Source: [Phialemoniopsis] sp. UDSM-2020
Lineage: Eukaryota; Ascomycota; Sordariomycetes; Thyridiales; Thyridiaceae
DNA length: 64,000 nt
Assembly: GCA_018873225.1 (NCBI GenBank)
Contig: JAEILZ010000009.1
Location: forward strand, 239,501-303,500
Direction: 5' to 3'
Part shown: positions 21,626 to 33,085 of the stretch, piece after piece
Layout of the letters: each line of letters opens with the position of its first letter
Position numbering within the stretch: position 1 is the first letter of the stretch
Notes under the pieces: model-generated
What the model was told of the DNA's origin: nothing
The model's database searches: none
What the model saw: the letters and a program-made list of their open reading frames with translations, nothing else
Position numbers and translations under genes: made by a program

Positions 21626-23185
21626 CTTGAACAGCTCTAATTTCAACCCGTGCCTGCCTCTTCAGCCCGCACAATGAGACCAGACAAGCTGCTCACCAGA
21701 CTGCGCGTGTTTATAGTTGCAAAGAAGGAGAAGAGGCTCAGGTCGAGTCGGAGTCGGAACTTACCCGACGTTGAGAGCTAGATATGGAAAGGAGAAGTGT
21801 CGGTGATTGGGTCCCTTGATTGCGGGGGTGGGTATCAGTTTCCGGATTGGTGGAGAGGTCGTGATCGTCGTTCAGATCCGGGTTAGAGAGCAGAAGCTAG
21901 AGTCGAGCTTGGGGAGGATGGTTTCTCCCCTTGTTCACCTATCTGGATGTCTTATCGTTGTGCAAGATAGATACCTGCTATCAACCACAGCTGATTTAAG
22001 ATTGATATGCTTGGCTGGCGGTATCATGAGGACCCGTTATCAACAGAGTTATCTCGCACGCCAAGATTTTCAATCTCAAGCGCTCCAACAGCTCCAACAG
22101 ATCTTCTTGAGATGGATCAGCGCAAGGCTCTGAGGAATACTACGATGCAAAGAGGCTTGGATCGAGGCTCGATGCGATCCAGTCCCAATTGAGTCGATTG
22201 GTTGTGCCAGTTCGAGGCTTGTCAGATGGCAACTTGGAACATTGAAAGGACTTGAAATGAAGCACCGGCAAAGTCGGCCGAGCGACCCGCGAGAATGGGT
22301 TCAGTCCTGGGCAGTCAAAGATAGCTGCCCCCACTGAACCCACGGGCCATTTCGCATCAAACCCCGCCGTTCCGCAACTGTCTCAACGGCCGCGCCCCTG
22401 AAACTTCGCTTGCCTCACACCAGACCCAAAGTACATTAAGAAAACACAAAGCTCTTCTACGTAGTCTAGAGCTTTGGACTCCAAAATATGCTTGCCTGGT
22501 TGCCCAACTGAGGCCTACTCCGTACAATCGGATGGAGGGCACAATGCTGCCGCCCTCAACCTGTCAATTGCGATCAATGACGATATTGGCTCCCAGCGCA
22601 TTGACAGCCACACGTCAGTTGCCTGGTTGCCCACCTTATGCTCGTGAATTAAGACCGGGTTTGTCATCACGGGTGACGGCAGCGATGTAAAAAGCCAAGA
22701 AGCATGACGGCTCACATCCTTACAGCGACAGGTCTTGTTTAACACCCATTTCGCTGGTGATGGAACCCCCCGGCGGCATGCCATCCGAAGCGAAATGCAT
22801 CATGCTCTGTCGAGATCTTGGTAAGGGCTCCGCTCCCCATCGACAGACACCCCTGCATCCATGTATGCTTCCCAAAGATTCACCTCTAGTGTTGGTGATG
22901 GCCCGGGGTCCCGGCAGCCCATTCACGGATGAGGCAAATCCAGTTTCTTGGTTCGCTGCTCATTACATATGTAAGGCCGTGTGTTTCTCGCGCCCTGTCT
23001 TTTCCATACAATCCCTCCTATGATGCCATTCCTACCTAGTTGGGTAAATACTTGACATTCTTCTTCTTGCGCCGTTATATTCTTCTCTTCTCGACCCTCC
23101 TTGCTCCTCCCGTCTGTGTATGACTGTATTCTTATTGTACGAATTCTTCCGCCGTTCTTGTGCGACAACTCACGAATCCGCCTAA
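21626..23185. other. Divergent intergenic region, 1.56 kb
   Basis: No gene is visible. The region separates the pseudouridine gene from the divergent GPI-type gene and should contain both promoters. The stretch 22340-22700 is mixed-composition DNA without clear repeats. Confidence 0.5.
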
Positions 23186-24105
23186 ATGAGAGTGTCGCAA
23201 CTTTTGGGCGCCGGCCTGCCGCTGCTGGTTTCGCAGGCGCGGGCCCTCAACTTTACCATCTCCAACGGGCAGATCTTCACGCCCGGCCCAGCCATTCTCG
23301 ATGCGCCTCAACCCGGTACGCCGATGGGTGGTGGTGAGTTGCCTTTTTCTTCTCTTACCGGGTTTTGCGGGCGGAACGACTAACACGGGACAACACCACA
23401 AGACACGCTCCACGTAGCTCTCGACGTCTCGGCCAACGGCAAGCTGCCGCTGCCGGAGCAGCTGGCGTCGGACAGCCCGAGCCGGATCTGGAACATCACC
23501 ATGTTCCTCTACAGCTACGAGACGGGCAAGAACTTCACCATCAGCAACGGCACGGCCACGCCGAGCCTCGACCCCAAGTTCAACGACACCATCGGCGACA
23601 TCATGCGCCAGGAGCCCGGCAGCACGGTCAAGCACATCAACTGGAAGTGGCCCGACTGCCTGACGGGCAACGGCCAGCCCAAGGACGCCGGCAGCGCCCG
23701 GGGCGTCTACAACGTATGTTCTCTTCATTCAGAAACTAGGTACTCTTTGTTAACTGATTATCACAGATCTCCATCAGGCAAAACTTCCGCCTCAACGGCC
23801 AGGACCACTACACCATCTTTGACGTGCCCATCTCCGTCACCAACGAGATCCGCTCCGAGCTCTTCCGCCCCTCGTGCGACGAGCTGTCCAACCCCATGAT
23901 GACGCCCGAGCAGATCAACGCGCCCGTGGCCAACAGCGCCGGCATCATGTTTGCGCCCGGCGACGCCACGCAGGTCGAGGCCAAGGGCGCCAACGGCAAG
24001 GACAGCAAGGACGGAAAGGACGGGCTGGGCAACGGCGCGGGTGCTCTCCGGGCTGCGGCCGGGTGGATGGGGTTGGTCGGCGCGGTGGCTCTATTGGTGC
24101 TGTGA
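23186..24105 (+). CDS. Secreted, probably GPI-anchored surface protein of unknown function
   Basis: Exons are 23186-23333, 23403-23713 and 23767-24105, giving 265 residues. A signal peptide is clear (MRVSQLLGAGLPLLVSQARA), and the mature protein starts LNFTISNGQIFTPGPAILDAPQ. Several N-glycosylation sequons (NFT, NIT, NGT, NDT) and a Trp-containing KHINWKWPDC segment with a second Cys in FRPSCDEL suggest one disulfide and an extracellular beta-rich fold. The C-terminus has a charged Gly/Lys/Asp linker followed by a hydrophobic end WMGLVGAVALLVL, as expected for a GPI attachment signal. I recognise this as a type of conserved filamentous-ascomycete protein but know no function. Splice junctions restore the frame exactly. 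Confidence 0.8.
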
Positions 24106-24786
24106 TGGTAGCGGAGTGAGTCGAGTGGTTTCCATGATACCCATGAGGCGTGGCCTCGTTCACATATGTAATTACGTTGTAATATCTGGTTTGCTAGGGC
24201 GATTGTATCTTTCAAGCGTTCATAATCTCATCGATGTCTGGCCAGCATTTCTCTTGGATCCATCCGACAGCGCTATGATGTAGCATAATATAGTCGAACA
24301 TGAACAAATTTTCCTCATCATTTGAGAGCCTCTCTTACAAATCGATATTTTCAGTCGACTCTGCTCTCATGTCTATTTTCCCAGTGTCAACAGGCAGCTC
24401 ACACCATCGACAAGAGAAACTTGGCCAGAAAGGGTAGCCAACTCGCCGTTCGCTTCCCCGCATTTTCAACACCCCCTTGGCAAGCAACCTTACCTTGACT
24501 GCACATCCTTCCCCTACGCATCCAAGATTTGACTTTTGACCTTTGCAAAAGGGGGGTGGGTAGCCAAAAAGCACTTAGACCTTGTCTTCTCCGCACGCCC
24601 AGAATGCCTCGGCTTGACTACCAACCCATATGATGACGAGTGTCGTCCGTCTTATAAGCGCACCGGGAGGGGAGGTAGGTGTACTGAAGGGCTTCATTTG
24701 AACACCGACCTTCATTGACTTTCCACCCATTCATCCACGTCTCTCCAATTGAGATACCAGTGTGTCACCACCCCTCAACAGCAGTC
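24106..24786. other. Intergenic region
   Basis: This 681-base stretch lies between two plus-strand genes. I see no gene; it holds the 3' end of the GPI-type gene and the promoter of the dehydrogenase. Confidence 0.55.
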
Positions 24787-25989
24787 ATGCCCATGCACAA
24801 AGGCTGGCTGCCCCGCGAGGGCCTCACCATCGACGTCCTCGCCCGGCTCGTGGGCCGCACGGCGCTCAACCCCGTGCTCCTCGCGCCGCTGCTCCTGCTC
24901 GCCCGCCTGACCAGGCGCGGCGAGGACCTCGCCATCCTGCACCCGCGCGCCTACTCCCGCGCCCGCCTGCTCTTCTGGCTCGGCGCCGCGCGCTGGCTGA
25001 GCGACTACTGGTCGCGCGGCGCCCAGAACAACTGGGTCCGCGACGACGGGTATGACTGGGAAGGGCGCGAGGTCGTGGTCGTCACGGGCGGCGCGGGCGG
25101 GATCGGCGGGCACATTGTGCGTCTGTTCGCCGAAAGGGGGGTCAGGGTCGTGGTGTTGGATATTCAGCCTTTGAGCTACAGTGCCCGTGAGTACAAACCT
25201 TGACTTCGAGTATCGGCAGACGTGCTGACAGAACGAACAAAAGCTCCCAATGTCCACTACTACGCCTGCGACATCACATCCCCGCGCGCCATCGCCGCCG
25301 CCGCCGCCCTCGTGAGGCGGGACGTGGGCACCCCGACGGTCCTGATCAACAACGCCGGCGTGGCCAGGGGCAAATCCCTCCTCTCCGCCAGCGAGCGCGA
25401 CATCCGCTTCACCCTCGACGTCAACTGCCTCGCGCACGCCTGGACGGTCCGCGAGTTCGTCCCCGCCATGGCCGCCGCCGACCACGGCATGGTCGTCACC
25501 GTCGCGTCGTGGGCGTCCTGGCTTTCGGTCCCGGAGATGGGCGACTACGCGGCCTCCAAGGCCGGGGCGCGGTCCCTGCACGAGGCGCTCGCCGCCGAGC
25601 TGGTCGCGCGGCACAACGCGCCCCGCGTGCGCACGGTGTTCGTCGCGCAGGGGCACACGAGGACGGCGCTTTTCCAGGGGTACAAGGAGGGCGGGCGGTT
25701 TGTGCTGCCGAGCCTCGAGCCCGAGACCGTGGCCGAGGCGGTGGTGGCGCAGGTCCTGACGGGCCGGAGCGCGCAGGTCATTGTCCCCGGCTTTGGGAAT
25801 GTGCTGGCTGGTATGGGCGGGTGGCCCATGTGGATGCAGATTGGGCTGAGAAACGCGTGCGAGAAGCTCATGACTAACTTCTCCGGGCGGCAGGTCGTGG
25901 AGGACCTGGATGGGTTTTACAAGGGGCGGGAGGGGGAGACGGCGGCCGGGGCGGAGGAGAGCGGCGTGCTTGTGCCGGAGGGGAAGTAG
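24787..25989 (+). CDS. Short-chain dehydrogenase/reductase, probably membrane or lipid-droplet associated
   Basis: Exons are 24787-25186 and 25244-25989, giving 381 residues. The classical SDR motifs are all present: VVVTGGAGGIGGHIVRLF (TGxxxGxG cofactor loop, about residues 98-110), DIQPL after beta-2 (an acidic residue that favours NAD(H)), INNAGVARG (NNAG), VASWASWL with the catalytic Ser region, and DYAASKAG (YxxxK). About 95 residues precede the Rossmann core and include ALNPVLLAPLLLLARL, a hydrophobic helix that could insert into ER or lipid droplets, as in the DHRS/17-beta-HSD11 group of retinol and steroid dehydrogenases. The substrate is unknown. The ATG at 24787 was chosen as the first in frame with codon bias. 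Confidence 0.85.
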
Positions 25990-28217
25990 ATATTGGCTGA
26001 GGGCATATGTGTTCCTGAGGACTTGCTCTTCGTGACTGCTTTTATATGTATTCTCGTCTACAAAGGAGTTCAGCAAATACGGGCAATCATGTTTTCTCCT
26101 GACAGTGAGTCTCGGTTGTTCAAAGGAGTCATCGCCGGGGACCAGCGCGCTTTGGATGCCGAGAAGCTATTCCTTCACACATTGGACATGTCTGATGCAG
26201 TACCCAGAGTCAATAACACTCCAAAGCTAAAGCAACCTTCATCACTTTTACGAGAGCAAGTACCTAGAGACCAAAGTTGAGGAGACATTAGACAATCCAG
26301 ATTACCGTTGGAGGAGCCCACCAGAATCGGGGCAAGTGGTATAAGACCGAGGCTGAGTGATACGGGCACTTCAAGTTGAGACTGATGAGGAGAAGCCTCG
26401 GCTTCATATTTCCTGTCGCACTAGGTGTATTGTCTAATCTAATACTGGTGTTACACGAAGTAGGGTCATTTCCGCGAGGCTGAAGAGTCTCTTGCTATGG
26501 CGTAAAGGACACAGGGTCCGTGGATGGAGACGTCGTAAGGACGGACCGGCGCCGGTCCTTCGGTCAATATCTTCGTAATCGAGAGCAGCACATGCAGGCC
26601 TGGATGCTGACTGTGACGAACGATGATGACTATGTTACTTACCGTTCCGAGTGCGTGGGTGGCTTGGCTGTCTGCAGGTGGCACGCACGCACATGCAGCC
26701 GTGTCGTCGTGATTAGGCCTCTCTGTCACTCACCGCCTTGACAGCCCTGTGGCTGTCTAGGACGTGATACCTCTGAGGTTGCCGGCGGCAAGGCGAGTGG
26801 CCAGAGTAGAGGGTGTTAGTTTCACAGATGGGGGGAGGAGAGACGGCAACAAGAACAAAAAGGAAAAAAAGGGCTGATGCAGAAAAGCAGATGTTAGTGC
26901 CCGTTGGTGTGGGGCCTGGGATTGGAGAATGGCCTGACCTGACACCCTCGAGACACACCTTTGGTGCTGGCGCTGCAGAAGGGCTCAAGTGCTTCTCTGG
27001 GTCCTCAGCTGTTCTAGGCCCTGCACAGGCCCCCCCTCCCTTCTCGCTGTCAAAAAAGAGCCCAGCACCATAATGAGATGCTAGCGTCCCCCTGTGTTCC
27101 CTGGCCTTCCCTGTATTCCACTCGACCTTCCCTACAGCCAAACCCCGCCATGGGGCTAAAGTCGGCCAATCAGAGGGCTCGCCCAGGCTGGGACCATATC
27201 GACTGATGTCGCAAAGGCGGCCAGAGGGTCTCCAGAATCAGACCACATCAGCCGATCCTCGTGCCTTTTTTTTTCTCTTTTTCACTCTGCCTGTCGCCTA
27301 CTGCTGCTTGCCTTGCGGGTAACTCTGCTGCGTCCCGAGTACTGGTCGGTACTTTGCACGAGTGCGCCGGTCCTTGTGATTGCTTCGATAGTATGCGAAT
27401 TGATTGGAAATTCTTACCGTTAGGTCCGAAACGGGAGAGGCGGAGATGGATAGGATCAATTTGATTGATTGATTGAGGACTTGGGGTGTCCGGTCTGGTC
27501 TCATACAGAGGAGAGGCTGCAGTGGTAGTGTTTAGTAGCTTGTCTGGAGTTTCCATTTCTCTCTTACACCACACCCAGAAACCACACCACACAACCTCAT
27601 ACTCGCTCGGCTCGCCCTTCTCCTCCTCCTCACATTCCTGCCGCCGTTCCCACTCCAAGAGTCTGGATCTTGGGTTTTTTGTGTTCCTAATTTCTTCTTT
27701 CCATTTTCTACCTTCCTCCGCTAAACACCCACGCCGCCCCAAAAACCCACTTGGTTCCGTCATCTGCGGCCTCTGTGTAAACCTGCTTAGGCCGCCTGCT
27801 TGGTCTGTGTCACATATCTCCAATTGCACGAGTCGCACACCGGGAAACCCTTCCAAATATCGTGACATCTGCCGGCTGCCCAGCCTGTCTCGATATTCTC
27901 CTCCTACTGGCCGGCACGAGACCTCCCTTCCGCGATCGAATTGGCCGCCTCGTCGTCGACTTTGAGCCTCTTGAGCCTTTCCTCTCTCTACTGGTGGCAC
28001 CATATCAGCAACAGAAACCCCTGCCTACTTCTGGTGCTAAAGCGGCCCGAGACCATCGAGAAGCCGTGTTCCAGCTTGACGCATAACGGCGCGACCCCGA
28101 AGCCGAAGGCGGTGTAACACGAACAATTCCTCCTGGGCCTGCTTGAAAAGGGCGACGGCTTGGCTGCGTCCCCTCTCGACTCGCAGAAGTTTCCCGTAGA
28201 GCCTGGGACGAGTGAAC
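25990..28217. other. Long intergenic region, 2.2 kb
   Basis: No protein on either strand looks real. The short frame at 25993-26280 lacks family features. From about 27.2 kb onward there are pyrimidine-rich tracts (27.25-27.75 kb) and a CCAAT box (27.17 kb), consistent with a long promoter and leader of the flavoprotein gene. Confidence 0.5.
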
Positions 28218-30449
28218 ATGGCGCCTGCCATTCTAGAAGGATCAATGGACGACCAGAACAGCGATGGCCGCGCCATCGAGACCGAGCACACCAACAATGC
28301 ATGTGTCGACCAGTTGACCATGCTCCGGAGGATGCCAGTGGCCCCCGTCGAGACCCAGGTCTGCGTTGTCGGCGCTGGTCCCGCCGGCCTGATGCTGGCT
28401 GCCAACCTGGCGCGGTTCGGCATCAAGGTCCAGGTCATTGATGACCGGGCAGATCAGACCCCCGTGGGCAGGTGAGCATACATGACCTTGCAGACTGCTG
28501 CAAACCGAAAGATTGGAGATCAGAGCTGACAACCCGTGCAGAGCCGACGGACTCCAGCCCAAGACGATCGAAACATTCCGACAGATGCGACTCGCCGACC
28601 CCCTGATACAACGAGGTGTGCGCGTGTACGACATTGCGTTTTGGCGGTCAACCGTGGAGGAGCCTCTGCACCGCCTCGGCCGTGAAATTCACTACCCTCC
28701 CGTAATCGACGTTCTCGACCCCTACATTCTGCTGGTGCACCAAGGTGTCGTAGAAGCCCTTTTCATCGAGGACCTCAAGAAGCGCGGAGTCGAGGTCCGG
28801 AGGAATACGGCTTTTGAGAACTACAGCGTTTGCGACAACAAGACGGGGCCCTTACAGATCCACTGCCGAACCAATGTGACACAGGATAAACGGACACTGC
28901 TGGCTCAGTATCTGGTGGGATGTGAGTGATGTTACGACCGCAGTGTGCCCCTAGACCGCGAGACACATCGACTGACAATAATCTAGGTGATGGTGCGCAT
29001 TCAAAGGTGCGAAAGAGCATTCCCGAGGCGAAACCCGTGGGCATGTCTCAGTCCACCGTCTGGGGTGTTCTCGACGGCGAGCTCGACACTGATTTCCCCG
29101 ATATCTGGTCCAAGACTTTGGTCTATTCGCAAGAGTACGGCTCCATTTTGATTGTCCCGAGAGAACGCAACATGACCCGGTTCTACATCGAGCTGAAGAG
29201 CGGTGCCAAGAACCCCGAACGAGCAGCGAGGGAATTGGGCCAGGACTTTGTCATGGCGAGAGCCAAGCAGATCATGTCCCCCTTCACGGTCAACTGGAAG
29301 TACATTGAGTGGTTCGGACGGTACCAGATCGGCCAGCGCGTCGCCAGCCGCTTCTGCGACGCCCACACGAGGGCGTTCCTGGCCGGCGATGCCAGTCACA
29401 CGCATTCGCCCAAGGCCGCGCAGGGTATGAACACGTCGATGCACGACGGCTGGAACATTGCCTGGAAGCTCAACTTTGCCGTGCGTGGCCTGGCCAAGCC
29501 CGTGCTGATGGAGACGTACGAGCACGAGCGGAGGAAGATTGCTTTGGATCTGGTCAACTTTGACTACGAGCACGCCAACCAGATCGCTGGCGGTGACGCC
29601 GTCGCCCTGGCCGAGAACTTCAAGACCAACGTCCGCTTCATCTCGGGCATTGGCGCCGAGTACGGTGAGAATCCCATCAACATGACCGAGACGCAGAGCT
29701 GGGTCATGGGCGAGGCCAAGCCGGGCTGCCTGCTGCCCCCGGCCAAGGTGACGCGCTACCTCGACTCGAACCCGGTCGACGTGCAGCTCGACATCCCCAT
29801 GCTGGGCCAGTTCCGGATATACTTGCTCATGTGGGACGTGCACCAGTCGCGCGTCTTCCTCGAGACGTTTTGCAACGCCATGGCGTCGCGCAAGTCGCTC
29901 GTCAGCCAGCTGTCGAGGGCGGCGGCCGCCTCGTACGCGGTGCAGCCGAGGCTGCCCGCGCCCGAGGACATTTACATCCGTCCCGAGAGGTACACGGCCG
30001 TCAGCCACCTTTTTACTTTTGGACTTATCAGTGAGTTTCAATCCTTCAGTATACCTTCATCGGGCAAAGTCTAACAGTTCACCCTAGCTACGATGCCCAA
30101 GAGCGAGATCGAGATTCAGGACCTACCCCCCTTGCTCCAGGACAGCAAGTGGACGTTCTACCTCGACGACTGCCCGGAACTCGACACGCGCGGCGCCCTC
30201 TGCACCAACAAGTGGCTCGGCAGCCTGGGCCCCGGCGAGGTCGCCATCGTCAACGTGCGGCCCGACGGCTACGTCGGCTCGATCGGCCGGTGGGACTCGA
30301 GCGTCGACGACTCGGGCGAGGAGGCGGCGCGGTGGCTCGACGTCTACTACGACCGGTTCATGCAGGTGCCGCCCGGGTTCGGGACGACGCCGCCCGTCGC
30401 GACGCCGCCTGCTAAAGAGGAGCCCGAGGCTGAGGACATGGAGGCGTGA
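28218..30449 (+). CDS. FAD-dependent monooxygenase, phenol 2-monooxygenase (phenol hydroxylase) type
   Basis: Phenol hydroxylases use FAD, NADPH and O2 to ortho-hydroxylate phenols to catechols. Exons are 28218-28471, 28542-28921, 28987-30030 and 30088-30449, giving 679 residues, close to the Trichosporon-type enzymes. The FAD dinucleotide motif [19 protein letters not shown] is at about 50-65, and the second FAD motif [19 protein letters not shown] includes the Gly-Asp that binds ribityl. The [15 protein letters not shown] segment is typical of the family. The C-terminal ~170 residues fit the thioredoxin-like dimerisation domain, ending in an acidic Pro/Glu tail. The start at the ATG of 28218 follows 70 bases of short leader. 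No other aromatic-degradation genes are adjacent, so the true substrate is open. Confidence 0.88.
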
Positions 30450-31198
30450 ATGAGCGTGCTGTGAGAGTGGAGTGGAGTGTGACGATTGAGCGCTTCTAGG
30501 CGCGGGTTTGTTCGTTGCGAGAACTCCGTACATATACTACGAGTACAGGCATCTGTACCGTGAGATGGGAAGAGAAGATTCCACAAGGGATTTAGAGAAG
30601 AAAGAAGAGGAGGAAATGCCCCGCGTTGCGAGAAGTATCGGGGCCTGAACCTACACCATGCATATCAGCGGGAGCATAGACACGAAAGACAAAAAGCGTG
30701 CTGCTCCGAGCGAATCCTTTTTTTACATCTCATCGCTTTTTGTCGCTGGAAAGGAAGGAGGGAAACCCTACTCGCTTGACGGAAACCTATTCCTCTTTGC
30801 TGAGAGACAGAGAGGGGATAAGGGGTCATCATCATCACCCCTACAACACTGAGAAGAGGGTGGTTTCTGCTTCTCTCCACACTGTTGAAAAAGGGAATGT
30901 CTTTTTTCATGGCGTTGCCTTGGAGGTTTTATGTGTATGTACTTTATGCGTTGGACAGAGACAGAGTAGCAGAAGGGAGGCCTAATATTGGCTGTATCGA
31001 TGTAGTAGTCTTATGTTGGTTCTAACATGCCCGTGATGGTGTATTATGGTTCGTGTCTACATGCAGATGCTGTTTCGTCTCTCGTGATGGCAATACCTCT
31101 TCTATCCGTGCATCATCTCCCTTCTAATATCATGCAACCTTCTCCTCTATGCACACCTCTTCGAATGCAATGCCTTCATCTCCCGCCCGCCCTCAGTC
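30450..31198. other. Convergent 3' region
   Basis: This is 749 bases between converging genes. I see nothing beyond presumptive 3' untranslated sequence. Confidence 0.6.
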
Positions 31199-33085
31199 TC
31201 AAAACATCAAAATACTAACCCTCCCCTGCCCATCCTCCCCAACAACCCACCTCTCCTCCCCAAACATGACTCCCCTCCCCATCAGCCCTCCCCAAACGCC
31301 ATCGTCAAACTGAACCTCGTCCACCTTCCCCTGCCCTTCATGCACGTCATCATCGCTGTCATCGTCCTCGTCCTGCTCCCACTCCGGCGGCACGTCGTGG
31401 CCCTGGAGCCGCAGCAGCGCCGGCATGAGGCTCTTCATGCCGAACCGCCGGCGCCCGCGGACCCTATCGAGGATCGGCGGCGGGGAGGCGGCGGGGTAGT
31501 GGACGTGCACGGCGCGCGGGCGGACGTGCGCGCTCACCGTCTCGAGCATGAAGCAGTGGCGCGCGGCGAAGCGCACGCCCGCTGCACTGTCGACGGCCTG
31601 CGCGATGGCAAAGTAGGGAAAGTCCTTGTGGCGCCAGCACGCCGGGCGGTATATCTCGGAGTCAGAGTCGGAATCAGAGTCGGTGTCACCCGCCTGCTTG
31701 TCTTCCTCGGTGGAAGAGTTCGCCTGCCGCGGGCAAAAGGACATGTCGGCGTCGGCGTCGGCACCGCACTCGTCACGCCTGTGGGGGCCGTGGAAGGGGT
31801 ACGCTTCGTCGTCGGCTTCACCTTCGGCCGGGACTGGCGGCGCAAACGGCACGGCCGTGACCCACACCCGGTGCATGCGTGGCGGGGCCGGACTGCTCTG
31901 CGGGCCCGACACCCACCGGTGGTCCTCCTCGTGCATGTACAGCGTCCCGTCGCGTATGCGCACGTCGCGCAGGTGCGGCGTCTGCCGCTGGCGGACGCCG
32001 AGCGCCTCGAGCTCGCGGAAGGTCAGGCGGCGGACCACCCTCGGCTGGCTCTTGTCACTAGGGCCGTCCAGGCTCCAGACGACGACCGACTCGATGGGGT
32101 CGTTCTCGCCGTAGGGCGAGCGGTTGGGCTGCCAGACGTAGACGGCGTAATGGCGCGCGTCGTGCGCCGAGAAGAAGCGGTCGACGGGCGTGAGGGGCAG
32201 GCCGAGGAAGTGCATCTTGAAGTCTGCGCGGTGGGCGGCTACAGGACCGGCGCCGGCCGGGGACGATGGGCGCACGTCGAACAGGGAGACAAAGTGCTTG
32301 TGCACCGAGGTGCGCTCGTTGAGGTTGTGGTACGGCTCGGCCTCGGCCCATTCGATAGCCAGGATGGAGTGCGAGAGGCGCACGCGCCGGACGATCCTGT
32401 CGGTCGCGTCGAAGGGCACCGCCGCCTCGGACATGCTGGCAACGTCGAGAACGCGGTACGGCTGCCGGACGGCGTCGTCCGCCGGGTCGGCAGGATGTTG
32501 CTTGCTACCGCCGGCCGGCGCTGGGTAGACCAGCAGCCCCTGGTCAAAGCTCCACTCGGGCTCCGGGTAGTGCAGGAACGCGAGCCGGCCGTCGAGCTCG
32601 AGGAACCGGTCCCACGCGGCGACGCGGTAGAACCGATACACGGGGTGGTACCACCCGCGCACACCCTCGCAGCGGCCGCCGTGCTGCTTCAGGCGCGCCG
32701 CCAGCGTCTCGGGCCGGTCGTCGGGCGCCGAAGCGGACACGGCGAGCTCGACCTTGTGCGTGCGCCTCGGCATGGCGCGGCGCAGGCCGTCGTAGCGGTG
32801 GGCAACGCGGGCGAAGAGTGCGGCCCAGTCGGTACTGCCGGCGGTCTCGCTCTCCTGCTCTGCCAGAGAGGACAGCGACCCTGGGCGGCGACGCCGCGTC
32901 CGCGTCCGCATGCGCATCTCCCGGCATCGCGGGAAGTGGCGATGCAGGCACTCGGCGCTAAAGTCCGGACGGGTGAAGGTCTGGTGCCAGGGGCGGGAGA
33001 CGCGGCGGCAGCAGACGAGGTCGCGCGGGGAGAGGCGAGCTGCGATAAGGAGGAAGATCTCGCTGGGTAGATCTGGGAGGTCCAT
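31199..33085 (-). CDS. F-box domain protein, 628 residues
   Basis: The protein starts MDLPDLPSEIFLLIAARLSP, an N-terminal F-box (residues about 2-45) followed by RDLVCCRRVSRPWHQTFTRP. This predicts Skp1 binding and a role as an SCF substrate adaptor. I chose the ATG at 33085 because the F-box begins immediately after it; an upstream in-frame extension of 57 residues has no family character. The remainder has an Arg-rich patch (RMRTRTRRRRPGS), a beta-rich central part with several Trp and Tyr residues (about 120-460), an acidic DSDSDSDSE run and a final glycine-rich segment. I do not recognise the substrate-binding domain. There are no introns. Confidence 0.75.
   Translation of the reverse strand: MDLPDLPSEIFLLIAARLSPRDLVCCRRVSRPWHQTFTRPDFSAECLHRHFPRCREMRMRTRTRRRRPGSLSSLAEQESETAGSTDWAALFARVAHRYDGLRRAMPRRTHKVELAVSASAPDDRPETLAARLKQHGGRCEGVRGWYHPVYRFYRVAAWDRFLELDGRLAFLHYPEPEWSFDQGLLVYPAPAGGSKQHPADPADDAVRQPYRVLDVASMSEAAVPFDATDRIVRRVRLSHSILAIEWAEAEPYHNLNERTSVHKHFVSLFDVRPSSPAGAGPVAAHRADFKMHFLGLPLTPVDRFFSAHDARHYAVYVWQPNRSPYGENDPIESVVVWSLDGPSDKSQPRVVRRLTFRELEALGVRQRQTPHLRDVRIRDGTLYMHEEDHRWVSGPQSSPAPPRMHRVWVTAVPFAPPVPAEGEADDEAYPFHGPHRRDECGADADADMSFCPRQANSSTEEDKQAGDTDSDSDSDSEIYRPACWRHKDFPYFAIAQAVDSAAGVRFAARHCFMLETVSAHVRPRAVHVHYPAASPPPILDRVRGRRRFGMKSLMPALLRLQGHDVPPEWEQDEDDDSDDDVHEGQGKVDEVQFDDGVWGGLMGRGVMFGEERWVVGEDGQGRVSILMF

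Noticed and set aside
24775..26076. Minus-strand frame of 433 codons opposite the short-chain dehydrogenase
   Set aside because: His/Pro/Arg/Gly-rich antisense translation of a gene with all SDR motifs.
29001..30041. Minus-strand frame of 346 codons opposite the phenol-hydroxylase-type gene
   Set aside because: Shadow of a well-supported flavoprotein exon; no recognisable motif.
13795..30449. Secondary-metabolite gene cluster (NmrA-like reductase, SDR and FAD monooxygenase in the same window)
   Set aside because: The three genes are spread over 16 kb among housekeeping genes, and no polyketide synthase, NRPS, terpene cyclase or pathway regulator is present.
31340..33070. Open frame of 576 codons on the plus strand, opposite the 628-residue F-box gene
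   Set aside because: Same antisense shadow effect; the protein on the minus strand has a clear F-box.
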